A stretch of 42,365 bases of DNA, taken from an uncultured Bacteroides sp. Its GTDB lineage: Bacteria > Bacteroidota > Bacteroidia > Bacteroidales > Bacteroidaceae. The notes under the pieces were generated by a model, which worked only from the letters and a program-made list of their open reading frames with translations, had not been told where the DNA came from and ran no database searches. Shown piece by piece: positions 33,662 through 41,918 of the stretch; within the stretch, counting starts at the first letter, position 1; the number at the start of each line of letters is the position of its first letter. The translations under genes and the position numbers were made by a program. The stretch spans positions 1-42,365 of the forward strand of contig UQVZ01000026.1 in NCBI GenBank assembly GCA_900544675.1. The letters run 5' to 3'.

Positions 33662-34603
33662 TTATCGGTTAATGTTTGGGAAATGAGGGTTGTCGTGCCG
33701 ATGAATCATCCGTACTTTCAACTGATGAACCAACGATTTACCTACAATAATCAAGGTAACGGCAATCAGTATCAAGATAATACCCAACACAATGCGCGGA
33801 GTAAGCCGCTCGCCGAACACCAATACGCCACAACAGATAGCGGTAATCGGTTCCAAGGCTCCCAGGATAGCTGCCGGTGTGGAGCCGATATAATGAATGG
33901 ACTTGGTCATTGACACCAAAGAAATGACGGTAGGGAACAAAGCCAGACATACCGGATTAATCCACAACAACGGCTCGTGAATCATATCCAACTGAGTACA
34001 GAACTTCAAACGTACGACAAACACGCTTAGTCCGAACAGAAGGACATAGAATGTCAGCTTAACAATCGGCATATCCTTCAGCACCGAACGGTTTACACCT
34101 ATTATATATATAGCATACGTAAGCGACGAAAGAAATACCAGCAACACTCCCATCAGACTCAGCGTCTGTCCGCCTTCGCCCTTATACAGCAAAGAAATTC
34201 CCGTGAACGCCAGGGCGATGGAAATCATGGTAATGGGGGAAACCTTTTCCTTGAAAAACACAGCCATCAGAATAGCCACCAGCACCGGATAGACAAACAA
34301 AATAGTGGAAGCTATGCCCGCATCCATATAGTTATAGGACAAAAACAGGGTGAGCGAAGAAAAAGAGAACATCAACCCCATCACCAGCAAAGGCAACACC
34401 TCGCACCGGCGCAGAGCAAACGACTGTTTTTGTACCAGCATCATTACAGCCAGCATGATGACACCAAAGCCATAACGATAAAACAACACTGAATCTGCCC
34501 CTAAGCCATGGGCATAAAGAGGCAGAGCAAACAAGGGATTCAACCCATAACTGGCAGCCGCAATGGCTCCATACGCAAACCCTTTGAACGTAACACGATC
34601 CAT
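33662..34603 (-). CDS. EamA/DMT-family transporter
   Basis: A protein of 313 residues with ten hydrophobic segments forming two EamA repeats (about 5-145 and 155-295). Family phrases such as NYMDAGIASTILFVYPVLVAILM and GSTPAAILGALEPITAICCGVLVFGE sit at the ends of each repeat. It is an inner-membrane exporter or importer of small metabolites with unknown substrate. It is the first gene of a two-gene unit with the YigZ-family gene. Confidence 0.9.
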   Translation of the reverse strand: MDRVTFKGFAYGAIAAASYGLNPLFALPLYAHGLGADSVLFYRYGFGVIMLAVMMLVQKQSFALRRCEVLPLLVMGLMFSFSSLTLFLSYNYMDAGIASTILFVYPVLVAILMAVFFKEKVSPITMISIALAFTGISLLYKGEGGQTLSLMGVLLVFLSSLTYAIYIIGVNRSVLKDMPIVKLTFYVLLFGLSVFVVRLKFCTQLDMIHEPLLWINPVCLALFPTVISLVSMTKSIHYIGSTPAAILGALEPITAICCGVLVFGERLTPRIVLGIILILIAVTLIIVGKSLVHQLKVRMIHRHDNPHFPNINR

Positions 34604-34632
34604 AGAATCTTATCTGTTTTTCAAACCGGGTG

Positions 34633-34640
34633 CAAAGATA
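34633..34640 (-). promoter_or_regulatory. -7 box of the EamA-yigZ unit
   Basis: Minus-strand TATCTTTG, 30 bases before the EamA start. The expected -33 position falls inside the GAAGAAT repeat arm and shows no TTTG. Confidence 0.6.
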
Positions 34641-34651
34641 GAAAATTAAAT

Positions 34652-34728
34652 GAAGAATAAAGAACGAAGAATGAAGAATTTAGCAGGACTTGTTTTTCCC
34701 TCCTCCATTCTTCATTTCCTTATTCTCC
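34652..34728 (-). repeat. GAAGAAT inverted array, possible terminator of the DUF1015 gene
   Basis: The left arm (34652-34676) contains GAAGAATAAAGAACGAAG and a further GAATGAAG. The right arm (about 34703-34728), read on the minus strand, is GGAGAATAAGGAAATGAAG followed by AATGGAG. The arms are imperfect inverted copies built from degenerate GAAGAAT units. A hairpin here would end the DUF1015 transcript, although the following T-rich stretch is weak. Confidence 0.7.
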
Positions 34729-34736
34729 TTCCGGAT

Positions 34737-35984
34737 TTATTCTAACTTATGTATAACCAGTCCCGAACGGAGCTTCGGTTCGAACCAAGTAGTCTTGGGA
34801 GGCATGATATTGCCTGTATCGGCTATATCCATCAGTTGTTTCATCGACACCGGATAAAGCGCCAACGCCATCTTCATTTCACCGCTGTCTACACGCTTCT
34901 TCAATTCTTCCAGCCCCCGGATGCCGCCAACGAAATCGATGCGTTTGTCCGAGCGCAAGTCTTTGATGCCCAATATCTCGTCCAAAATCAACTTCGACGA
35001 AATAGTCACATCGAGCACGCCAATCGGGTCCGAGTCATCATACGTATCGGGGTGAGCTGTCAGACTATACCATTTGCCGTCTACATACAGCGAGAAGTTG
35101 TGCAAAGCTTTCGGCTTGTAGATTTCGGTGCCTTTCTCCTCTACCGTGAAATGTTTTTTCAATGCCTCGATGAAAGCCTGCGGAGTAAGCCCATTCAAGT
35201 CTTTCACCACCCGGTTATAGTCAATGATGGTCAACTGGTTGGCAGGGAAACATACCGCCATAAAGTAATTGTATTCCTCGTCTCCCCGATGGTTGGGGTT
35301 CTGTTTGGCTTTTTCAGCCCCTACCAATGCCGCCGCCGCACTCCGGTGATGACCGTCGGCTATATACATGGCAGGCATTTGTTCGAAAGCACAGGTAATG
35401 GCGTCAATATCCTCATCGCGGTCAATAATCCAGAAAGTATGTCCGAAGCCATCGCCCGGAGCGATGAAATCGTATTCAGGCTTTTGTGCCACATATTTCG
35501 CCACAATCGCATCCAACACCTGATTTTCAGGATAAGCGAAAAACACCGGCTCGATGTTCGCATTGTTCACACGCACATGCTTCATGCGGTCTTCTTCCTT
35601 ATCACGACGGGTCAGCTCATGTTTTTTAATCGCACCGTTCATGTAGTCGGGCACGTATGCGCCTACCACCAGACCGTATTGCGTCTTCCCGTTCATGGTC
35701 TGGGCATAGACATAGTAACAGGGTTTCTCGTCCTGCACCAGCCATCCTTTCTCCTGAAACTTACGGAAGTTCTCGACCGCCTTTGCATACACACGTTCGT
35801 CATGCTCGTCTGTCCCTTCGGGAAAATCTATTTCCGGCTTGATGATGTGATATAAAGACTTCTCGTTGCCTGCCGCTTCGGCACGCGCTTCTTCCGAATT
35901 GAGCACATCGTATGGGCGGGACGCCACCTCTTCCACCAGCTCCTTAGGAGGGCGTATTCCTTTAAAAGGTCTTATCTTTACCAT
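34737..35984 (-). CDS. DUF1015 family protein
   Basis: A protein of 415 residues, normal length for the family. It opens with VKIRPFKGIRPPKELVEEVASRPYDVLNSEEAR and has the conserved central MYIADGHHRSAAA and EYNYFMAVCFP segments. The HH of ADGHHR and nearby acidic residues look like an active or metal site, but no reaction is established for the family that I know of. It lies 110 bases after serA on the same strand, and no separate promoter is visible. It is therefore probably expressed with serC and serA, which suggests a role near serine synthesis (inference). Confidence 0.9.
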   Translation of the reverse strand: MVKIRPFKGIRPPKELVEEVASRPYDVLNSEEARAEAAGNEKSLYHIIKPEIDFPEGTDEHDERVYAKAVENFRKFQEKGWLVQDEKPCYYVYAQTMNGKTQYGLVVGAYVPDYMNGAIKKHELTRRDKEEDRMKHVRVNNANIEPVFFAYPENQVLDAIVAKYVAQKPEYDFIAPGDGFGHTFWIIDRDEDIDAITCAFEQMPAMYIADGHHRSAAAALVGAEKAKQNPNHRGDEEYNYFMAVCFPANQLTIIDYNRVVKDLNGLTPQAFIEALKKHFTVEEKGTEIYKPKALHNFSLYVDGKWYSLTAHPDTYDDSDPIGVLDVTISSKLILDEILGIKDLRSDKRIDFVGGIRGLEELKKRVDSGEMKMALALYPVSMKQLMDIADTGNIMPPKTTWFEPKLRSGLVIHKLE

Positions 35985-36009
35985 GGTACTTTATCAATTA
36001 TCCGTATCA

Positions 36010-36073
36010 ACCCAAAATCAAAAGGGAGTTAAAAACCTATAGCTTTCCTGTAAAAGCATCAGCCTTTAACTCC
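36010..36073 (-). terminator. Hairpin between serA and the DUF1015 gene
   Basis: Perfect 10-bp stem GGGAGTTAAA (36023-36032) / TTTAACTCCC (36064-36073), followed on the minus strand by TTTTGATTTTGGG. It would terminate or attenuate the serC-serA transcript before DUF1015. Confidence 0.7.
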
Positions 36074-36094
36074 CCGATTGACTTATTTCAATTC

Positions 36095-37015
36095 TTACTT
36101 ATTCACTCTGAATTTCTCACATCCGTCTTTCAGGAAGCCCACAATCTGCTTGGCAGCGGCAATACCTGCGTTGATATTGGCTTCGGCAGTCTGTGCGCCC
36201 ATCTTCTTCGGAGTAGAAAAATAACGTCCCGGACATTGTTCTACAAATTCCTGATGGCGTACCGGCATGATATCCGTCACGTATTTCAGGTCGGGACGGT
36301 CGTGCATCAGACGCAACAAATCCGCTTCATTGATGACTTCCTTGCGTGCCGTATTGACCAGCAAGCCATTTTTAGGTATACTGTTCACCAGCTCATAGTC
36401 AATGGAATTCTTCGTTTCGGCCGTAGCCGGGATATGGAGCGACACTACATTACACGTCTCGTACAATGCTTTGGCAGAATCAACGGGAATCACTCCGTCG
36501 GCTTCCATCGCTTCTTTCGGACAATAAGCGTCGTATGCATAAATCTCCATGCCGAAACCTTTGGCTATGCGGGCTACGTTGCGTCCCACATTACCGTAAG
36601 CATGGATACCCAGTTTCTTGCCCTTCAGCTCTGTGCCCGATTTGCCGTCGTAGAAATTACGTACAGCCATCACCATCAGACCGAAAGCCAATTCGGCGAC
36701 AGCGTTCGAGTTCTGTCCGGGCGTATTCATTACGCATACCCCATGAGCTGTAGCCGCTTCCAGGTCCACATTGTCATATCCTGCACCCGCGCGTACCACT
36801 ATTTTCAGTTCCTTGGCTGCATCCAGCACCTCGTTGTCGACAATGTCGCTACGGATAATCAAGGCATTCGCGTCTTTCACCGCGTCCTGCAATTGAGCCT
36901 TGTCTGTATATTTCTCCAGCAAAGCCAGTTTATAGCCTGCCGCTTCTATCTCTTTCCGGATGCCGTCTACCGCCACTTTGGCGAACGGCTTCTCGGTTGC
37001 CACTAATATTTTCAT
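36095..37015 (-). CDS. serA: D-3-phosphoglycerate dehydrogenase, short type with active-site lysine
   Basis: A protein of 306 residues from MKILVATEKPF. The 19 upstream in-frame codons run into serC and are rejected. It catalyses the first step of serine synthesis: 3-phosphoglycerate plus NAD+ to 3-phosphohydroxypyruvate. The Rossmann motif (LGIHAYGNVGRNVA), RAGAGYDNVDL and the catalytic Arg in VNTARKEV are present. The usual catalytic His of TPHxGxxT is replaced by Lys (TPKKMGAQTAEA, about K270). There is no ACT or ASB domain, so it is a short form without serine feedback control. The gene follows serC by 22 bases. Confidence 0.95.
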   Translation of the reverse strand: MKILVATEKPFAKVAVDGIRKEIEAAGYKLALLEKYTDKAQLQDAVKDANALIIRSDIVDNEVLDAAKELKIVVRAGAGYDNVDLEAATAHGVCVMNTPGQNSNAVAELAFGLMVMAVRNFYDGKSGTELKGKKLGIHAYGNVGRNVARIAKGFGMEIYAYDAYCPKEAMEADGVIPVDSAKALYETCNVVSLHIPATAETKNSIDYELVNSIPKNGLLVNTARKEVINEADLLRLMHDRPDLKYVTDIMPVRHQEFVEQCPGRYFSTPKKMGAQTAEANINAGIAAAKQIVGFLKDGCEKFRVNK

Positions 37016-37037
37016 AGACTTATTTTTTAGGTAACAA

Positions 37038-38108
37038 TCAATGATTTTTTTCAAACTCTTGCATGCAGTCAATCAGTGCCTGTACGCTTTCTACCGGCAA
37101 GGCATTGTAGCACGATGCGCGGAAACCGCCTACTGAGCGGTGACCTTTCACGCCTACCATACCCTTTTCAGTAGCAAACTTCAGGAAGTCGGCTTCCAAT
37201 TCCTTATATTCATCCGCCATGACAAAGCAGATATTCATGTACGAACGGTCACCCGACTCTGTCACCGTACCGCGGAATAACTTGTTGCGGTCTATTTCGG
37301 CATACAGCATATCTGAACGCAACTTGGCACGACGTTGCATTTCTTCTACTCCGCCTTGCGCTTTCAGCCAACGCAAAGTCTGAAGAGCTGCATAGATAGG
37401 TACAACCGGCGGGGTATTGAACATTGAACCTTTTTCGATATGGGTCTGGTAATTCAGCATGGTCGGGATATAACGCGACACTTTACCTACGGCATCATTC
37501 TTCACGATAACGAAGGTCACACCAGCCGGAGCCAAGTTTTTCTGCGCGCCGCCATAGATACAAATGTATTTCGACACATCTACCGGACGGGAGAAGATAT
37601 CCGACGACATATCAGCCACCAACGGTACATTCACATCGGGGTCGGCATGCAGTTCGGTACCGTAAATCGTGTTGTTGGTCGTGATATGGAAATAGTCCAC
37701 ATCGGCAGGAACCTCGTAGCCTTTCGGAATAAACGTATAATTGGCGTCGGCCGATGAAGCCACTTCTACCACTTCGCCGAAAGCCTTGGCTTCTTTCATC
37801 GCTTTCTTCGCCCAAGTACCTGTATTGAGATAAGCGGCTTTCTTTTCCAGGAAATTGTAGGGAACCATACAGAACTCCAGGCTCGCACCACCTCCCAAGA
37901 ACAATACCGAATAGCCGTCAGGGATATTCAAAAGTTCTTTAAACAACGCCACTGCTTCATCTACTACCGGTTGGAAGTCTTTAGCGCGGTGACTGATTTC
38001 CATCAACGAAAGCCCTGAGCCGTTAAAGTCCAGAATTGCCTGAGCTGTTTTCTCGATTACTTCGCGAGGCAAAATAGAAGGTCCCGCATTAAAATTATGT
38101 TTTTTCAT
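37038..38108 (-). CDS. serC: Phosphoserine aminotransferase
   Basis: A protein of 356 residues of PLP fold type I. It opens with the family N-terminus NFNAGPSILPREVI, has GLSLMEISHRAKDF and LFLGGGASLEF, and the PLP lysine lies in CIYGGAQKNLAPAGV. It converts 3-phosphohydroxypyruvate and glutamate to phosphoserine in the cytoplasm. It is the first gene of the serC-serA unit and has a clear promoter. Confidence 0.96.
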   Translation of the reverse strand: MKKHNFNAGPSILPREVIEKTAQAILDFNGSGLSLMEISHRAKDFQPVVDEAVALFKELLNIPDGYSVLFLGGGASLEFCMVPYNFLEKKAAYLNTGTWAKKAMKEAKAFGEVVEVASSADANYTFIPKGYEVPADVDYFHITTNNTIYGTELHADPDVNVPLVADMSSDIFSRPVDVSKYICIYGGAQKNLAPAGVTFVIVKNDAVGKVSRYIPTMLNYQTHIEKGSMFNTPPVVPIYAALQTLRWLKAQGGVEEMQRRAKLRSDMLYAEIDRNKLFRGTVTESGDRSYMNICFVMADEYKELEADFLKFATEKGMVGVKGHRSVGGFRASCYNALPVESVQALIDCMQEFEKNH

Positions 38109-38155
38109 TTGGCAGTTTGTTTAGATTAGACAATATCATTTATTTCTTACGATTG

Positions 38156-38187
38156 CGAATATAGCAATTATTTTTAGACCGCCCAAA
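38156..38187 (-). promoter_or_regulatory. serC promoter
   Basis: Minus-strand TTTG (38184-38187), 20-base spacer, TATATTCG (38156-38163, one change from TAnnTTTG). The predicted leader is about 40 bases. Confidence 0.7.
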
Positions 38188-38362
38188 GTTTTACTGATAT
38201 TTTTATAGCCAAAGGCTTATTTTTCTTACAAAATACGCAAACGAAGAGAAATTTAATTACACAATGACACAGCTAAGTCTGTCCATGATTTACACCCGTC
38301 CTTCAATCATAGCATTTTGTGCAGCTTCAAGGCTTCTACAGCATTTAGCTGACACAAAGTTA

Positions 38363-39712
38363 TCATTTTGCCAATTCTATCAAAGCTTTCACCCCCTTAA
38401 TCTTTTCATTTTGCACGAGTTTTAATGTTTGTTTGCATTTATCCCGTGCTATAGCCGCGTATGCGTGGCGTTCCTTTACATCCACCTTGCCGATATCTTC
38501 CCGTTTCAGTCCTCCTTTTTTCGACAGGAAACCTACAATATCCACCTTATTGATTTTATCTTTTTTCCCTTTTCCTATATATAAGGTTACAAAACGGGGC
38601 AAGGCAGGCGCCGGAAGCTTTTCGGGGAAACTGAATGTCTCCATGACTCCGTCCAGATAATCCGGAAGTTGCTCTTCGCGATACAAGATAACGTATGCAT
38701 TACCCTGGGCCTCCCAACGTGCCGTACGCCCGTTGCGGTGAATAAATCCGTCCTCAGATACAGGCAGATGATAATGCACTATGTTACGGATTTCGGGAAT
38801 ATCCAGCCCGCGCGCCGCCAAATCGGTGGATACCAGCACGGGACAACTGCCGTTGCGGAACTTATATAGCGCGCGTTCGCGTTCGTCCTGTTCCATTCCT
38901 CCGTGGAACACTTCGCTATACACCTTCATCTCACGCAGATACTTCCCTACCCGCTCCGCACTCTCACGATGATTGCAGAATACCAGCGTCGACTCGTCTC
39001 CTAGGCAACATACCAACTTATACAATGTTTCCAGCTTGTCTTTCTCGGGCGATTCCACCTTATATATATATAAACGTGACGCTTCTTCCGTTTGCAGGAA
39101 ATCCAGCTTACGCGTGCGGTTCATCCCCGTAAAGCGAGGTATCTCTTCGGCATCCGTAGCCGAAAGCAGGAAGCGCCGCTCTACCCGGGGCAACCGGCTG
39201 AGTACCGACGCCATCTCCTCCTGAAAACCGAATTCCAGGCATTTATCAAATTCGTCGATTACCAACAGGCGTACCGTCGAGGCATCGAAGTTCCCTTTTT
39301 GCAAGTGGTCGTTCATGCGTCCCGGCGTGCCGATTATCACCGATGGACGCAGATTGTTCATCACCCGATGTTCGTCCATCGCCGGACGTCCTCCATAGCA
39401 ACTCATCGCCTTGTAAGCTGTGCCCATCTGCTTGAACACCTGTTCTATCTGCAACGCCAATTCGCGTGAAGGCACCAGCACGACCGCCTGTACACCTTGT
39501 ACTTCAGGTTTCAGGAAAGAAGCCAGTGGCAAGAGATACGCCAGCGTCTTGCCCGAACCCGTAGGCGAAAGCAAAACCAAGTCTCCCCCTTCATCAAAAG
39601 CCCGGACAGATGCCTGCTGCATCTCGTTCAATTCCACAATATTCAAACGTTTCAGTATCTCGTGCATTTCCTGTGTCATCATACATTTCATCTTAAATTC
39701 TACAACTTTCAT
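38363..39712 (-). CDS. DbpA-like DEAD-box RNA helicase
   Basis: A protein of 449 residues. Q motif (LNEMQQASVRAF), motif I SPTGSGKT, Ib TPGRM, motif II DEFD (in place of DEAD), motif III SAT, and motifs IV-VI up to HRNGRTAR are present. The C-terminal about 75 residues (from FVTLYIGKG) form a DbpA/CsdA-type RNA-binding domain, which in DbpA contacts 23S rRNA. A role in ribosome assembly is therefore likely. Its ATG overlaps the stop codon of the pyridoxamine kinase gene as ATGA (39709-39712). This supports the start and suggests translational coupling. Confidence 0.92.
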   Translation of the reverse strand: MKVVEFKMKCMMTQEMHEILKRLNIVELNEMQQASVRAFDEGGDLVLLSPTGSGKTLAYLLPLASFLKPEVQGVQAVVLVPSRELALQIEQVFKQMGTAYKAMSCYGGRPAMDEHRVMNNLRPSVIIGTPGRMNDHLQKGNFDASTVRLLVIDEFDKCLEFGFQEEMASVLSRLPRVERRFLLSATDAEEIPRFTGMNRTRKLDFLQTEEASRLYIYKVESPEKDKLETLYKLVCCLGDESTLVFCNHRESAERVGKYLREMKVYSEVFHGGMEQDERERALYKFRNGSCPVLVSTDLAARGLDIPEIRNIVHYHLPVSEDGFIHRNGRTARWEAQGNAYVILYREEQLPDYLDGVMETFSFPEKLPAPALPRFVTLYIGKGKKDKINKVDIVGFLSKKGGLKREDIGKVDVKERHAYAAIARDKCKQTLKLVQNEKIKGVKALIELAK

Positions 39713-40716
39713 TCCACTAATTCATAACTGCTTATCTGGATAGGCATGTCCAGATTGTGAAGCACTTTCTCCAGCATAATGCCATCCAAATTATTATATT
39801 CATACCCAAACGTGGCACGGATTCCCTGCAAGATAAACTGGGTAGCACGGTCGAGTGCGATAGGCAAACTATCACCTTGCATCAATGAGCCGGTAATGAC
39901 ACTGGTAAATGTATCTCCCGTACCAGGATAATGAGCCGGGAGATAAGGACAAGTCACTTTCCAATAACGATTTCCGAAACGATTATAAGCATATACCGAA
40001 GTCGAATGAGAATCGCCCCGTACAGGCACACTGGTCACGATAACGATACTGGGACCTTTTTCTGATAAGGCACGAAGAGCGGTCTTCAGCTCTGCATCGG
40101 TCATCTCCTCTTGATAAGGCATATCCAGCAAACGGAACAATTCAGTCATATTAGGCGTAATGATATCTGCCATGCAAATCAGTTTTTTCATCTCAGCCAC
40201 CATTTCCTCAGTTATTCCTTTATAAAGACTTCCGTTATCTCCCATTACCGGATCAACCACAACCAGGTCATTAGGGCGACGAAATTTTTGAATGAAGTCT
40301 TCTACAATCTGCGCCTGATGGGGAGAACCAAGATAACCCGAATAAAAAGCATCAAAATGCACGTCAAGCTGTTCCCATTTTTCAATAATACGTGTCATTT
40401 CATCGGTCAGATCCAGAAAAGAATAAACAGGGTATTGCGTATGGGCAGAAAGGATAGCTGTCGGCAATGGACATACTTGAAAGCCCATCGAAGAAAGAAT
40501 AGGCACAACCGCCATGAGTGATACACGTCCTATGCCAGACAAGTCGTGTATCGCCACTACCTTTTTGCTATGATTATGAAATAGCCGTTTACAGGGCTGA
40601 TGAACAGAATCAGCCGCAACCGTGTTTTTCTTTCGTTTGTATTTGCTCTCTTTTTCCCATGCTGCCTTACGCGCTTGATATGACTCAAACTGCTTTTCAA
40701 TATAGTTGTCTGCCAT
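39709..40716 (-). CDS. Pyridoxamine/pyridoxal kinase-like, with N-terminal extension
   Basis: A protein of 335 residues. From about residue 52 it is a ribokinase-fold PdxY/PdxK-type kinase: VVAIHDLSGIGRVSLMAVVP, the DPVMGDNGSLY anion-hole region and YPGTGDTFTSV with the catalytic Asp. The first about 50 residues (MADNYIEKQFESYQARKAAW..., rich in K, E, R and Q) lie outside the kinase fold. Expected activity is ATP-dependent phosphorylation of pyridoxal or pyridoxamine (vitamin B6 salvage). Related hydroxymethylpyrimidine kinase activity cannot be excluded. It is first of a two-gene unit with the helicase, and has its own promoter about 130 bases upstream. Confidence 0.88.
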   Translation of the reverse strand: MADNYIEKQFESYQARKAAWEKESKYKRKKNTVAADSVHQPCKRLFHNHSKKVVAIHDLSGIGRVSLMAVVPILSSMGFQVCPLPTAILSAHTQYPVYSFLDLTDEMTRIIEKWEQLDVHFDAFYSGYLGSPHQAQIVEDFIQKFRRPNDLVVVDPVMGDNGSLYKGITEEMVAEMKKLICMADIITPNMTELFRLLDMPYQEEMTDAELKTALRALSEKGPSIVIVTSVPVRGDSHSTSVYAYNRFGNRYWKVTCPYLPAHYPGTGDTFTSVITGSLMQGDSLPIALDRATQFILQGIRATFGYEYNNLDGIMLEKVLHNLDMPIQISSYELVE

Positions 40717-40849
40717 TTCTCAAATAGTTAAATTCCACAAGTATAATATCATCGTTTGCCGGCATAAAAGTGAGCCTCATGTAATTTATGAAAAATGAAT
40801 GATTTAAATATCTATAAACCTAAAGCAATCACTCTTATATTATCCCGCG

Positions 40850-40880
40850 CAAAGGTACAGACTTTCTTCCGGAAATCAAC
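40850..40880 (-). promoter_or_regulatory. Promoter of the kinase-helicase unit
   Basis: Minus-strand GTTG (40877-40880), 19-base spacer, TACCTTTG (40850-40857). This leaves an unusually long leader of about 125 bases, in which I see no reading frame or strong hairpin. Confidence 0.65.
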
Positions 40881-40955
40881 GTTTTTTCCCAAAATAATAA
40901 AAGGATTGAAATTACAGATTGTTGTAACCCTTTTACAGATTTCACACAAAGAATG

Positions 40956-40985
40956 ATTGCTATTGTCGGTAAAATGTTTATTTTT
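40956..40985 (+). promoter_or_regulatory. Promoter of the AraC-family gene at 41010
   Basis: TTG (40956-40958), 19-base spacer, TATTTTTG (40978-40985), about 25 bases before the ATG and divergent from the kinase promoter. Confidence 0.65.
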
Positions 40986-41009
40986 GCTTTTCGTTAAAAG
41001 CTTACAAGA

Positions 41010-41918
41010 ATGAAAGAAGATTTGATTAAAATGGATTCTGTGGATGTCTATAGCAAGATGTTCGGATTGGAAACACTTCACCCGTTAGTAAATATCATTG
41101 ATTTGGCAGATGCCACTCGCTTTCCCACCCATTTCACCATCAATTACGGAATATATGCTTTGTTTTTGAAAGACACACGATGTGGAGATATCCAATACGG
41201 CAAGCAAACTTATGATTATCAAGATGGTACCATTGTCAGTTTTGCACCAGGACAAGTGGCAACAATGGAAATGCAAGAAGGAGTCCGGCCCAAAGCCAAA
41301 GGCATATTATTTCATCCGGATATAATCAAAGGCACCTCACTGGGACAGGAAATCAAGTCGTATTCATTCTTTTCATACAACTCACACGAAGCACTGCATC
41401 TGTCGGAAGAAGAACGGAACATCATTCTGGATTGCATGGAAAAAATCAAGATGGAACTGATGCACCCGATAGACAAGCTAAGCAAGCGACTCATCGCCCG
41501 AAACATACAATTGCTTTTAGATTATTGCATGCGTTTCTACAACCGTCAGTTCGAGACCCGCATAGAAGCGAATAAAGACGTGCTGACACGCTTCGAAACC
41601 TTACTGGATGATTATTTCCTAAGCGAAAAGACACAAACAAAAGGCATCCCGACCGTCAGATATTTTGCTGAAAAGGTCTTTCTCTCTCCTAATTATTTCG
41701 GCGACTTGATAAAAAAGGAAACAGGAAAAACTCCACAGGAATACATCCAAGGGAAAATAATTGATACAGCCAAAGAAATGCTGTTAGGCTCCGACAAGAC
41801 CGTCAGCCAGATAGCATACGACTTGGGATTCCAATACTCCCAGCACTTCAATCGGATTTTCAAGAAACATACGGGATATTCACCGAATGAATACCGGAAA
41901 AGCAACGCCATAAATTAA
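41010..41918 (+). CDS. AraC-family transcriptional regulator
   Basis: A protein of 302 residues. The N-terminal about 170 residues form a cupin-like effector domain (FTINYGIYALFLKD, GTIVSFAPGQVATM). The C-terminal double helix-turn-helix (about 210-300) has the AraC signature: VRYFAEKVFLSPNYFGDLIKK and VSQIAYDLGFQYSQHFNRIFKK, then TGYSPNEYR. The ligand is unknown. It is divergent from the kinase-helicase unit and convergent with a second AraC-type gene, whose stop codon overlaps its own within the bases TTAA at 41915-41918. Confidence 0.92.
   Translation: MKEDLIKMDSVDVYSKMFGLETLHPLVNIIDLADATRFPTHFTINYGIYALFLKDTRCGDIQYGKQTYDYQDGTIVSFAPGQVATMEMQEGVRPKAKGILFHPDIIKGTSLGQEIKSYSFFSYNSHEALHLSEEERNIILDCMEKIKMELMHPIDKLSKRLIARNIQLLLDYCMRFYNRQFETRIEANKDVLTRFETLLDDYFLSEKTQTKGIPTVRYFAEKVFLSPNYFGDLIKKETGKTPQEYIQGKIIDTAKEMLLGSDKTVSQIAYDLGFQYSQHFNRIFKKHTGYSPNEYRKSNAIN

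Noticed and set aside
34749..35855. 368-codon plus-strand frame opposite DUF1015
   Set aside because: Antisense shadow without motif, while the minus-strand product matches a known family over its full length.
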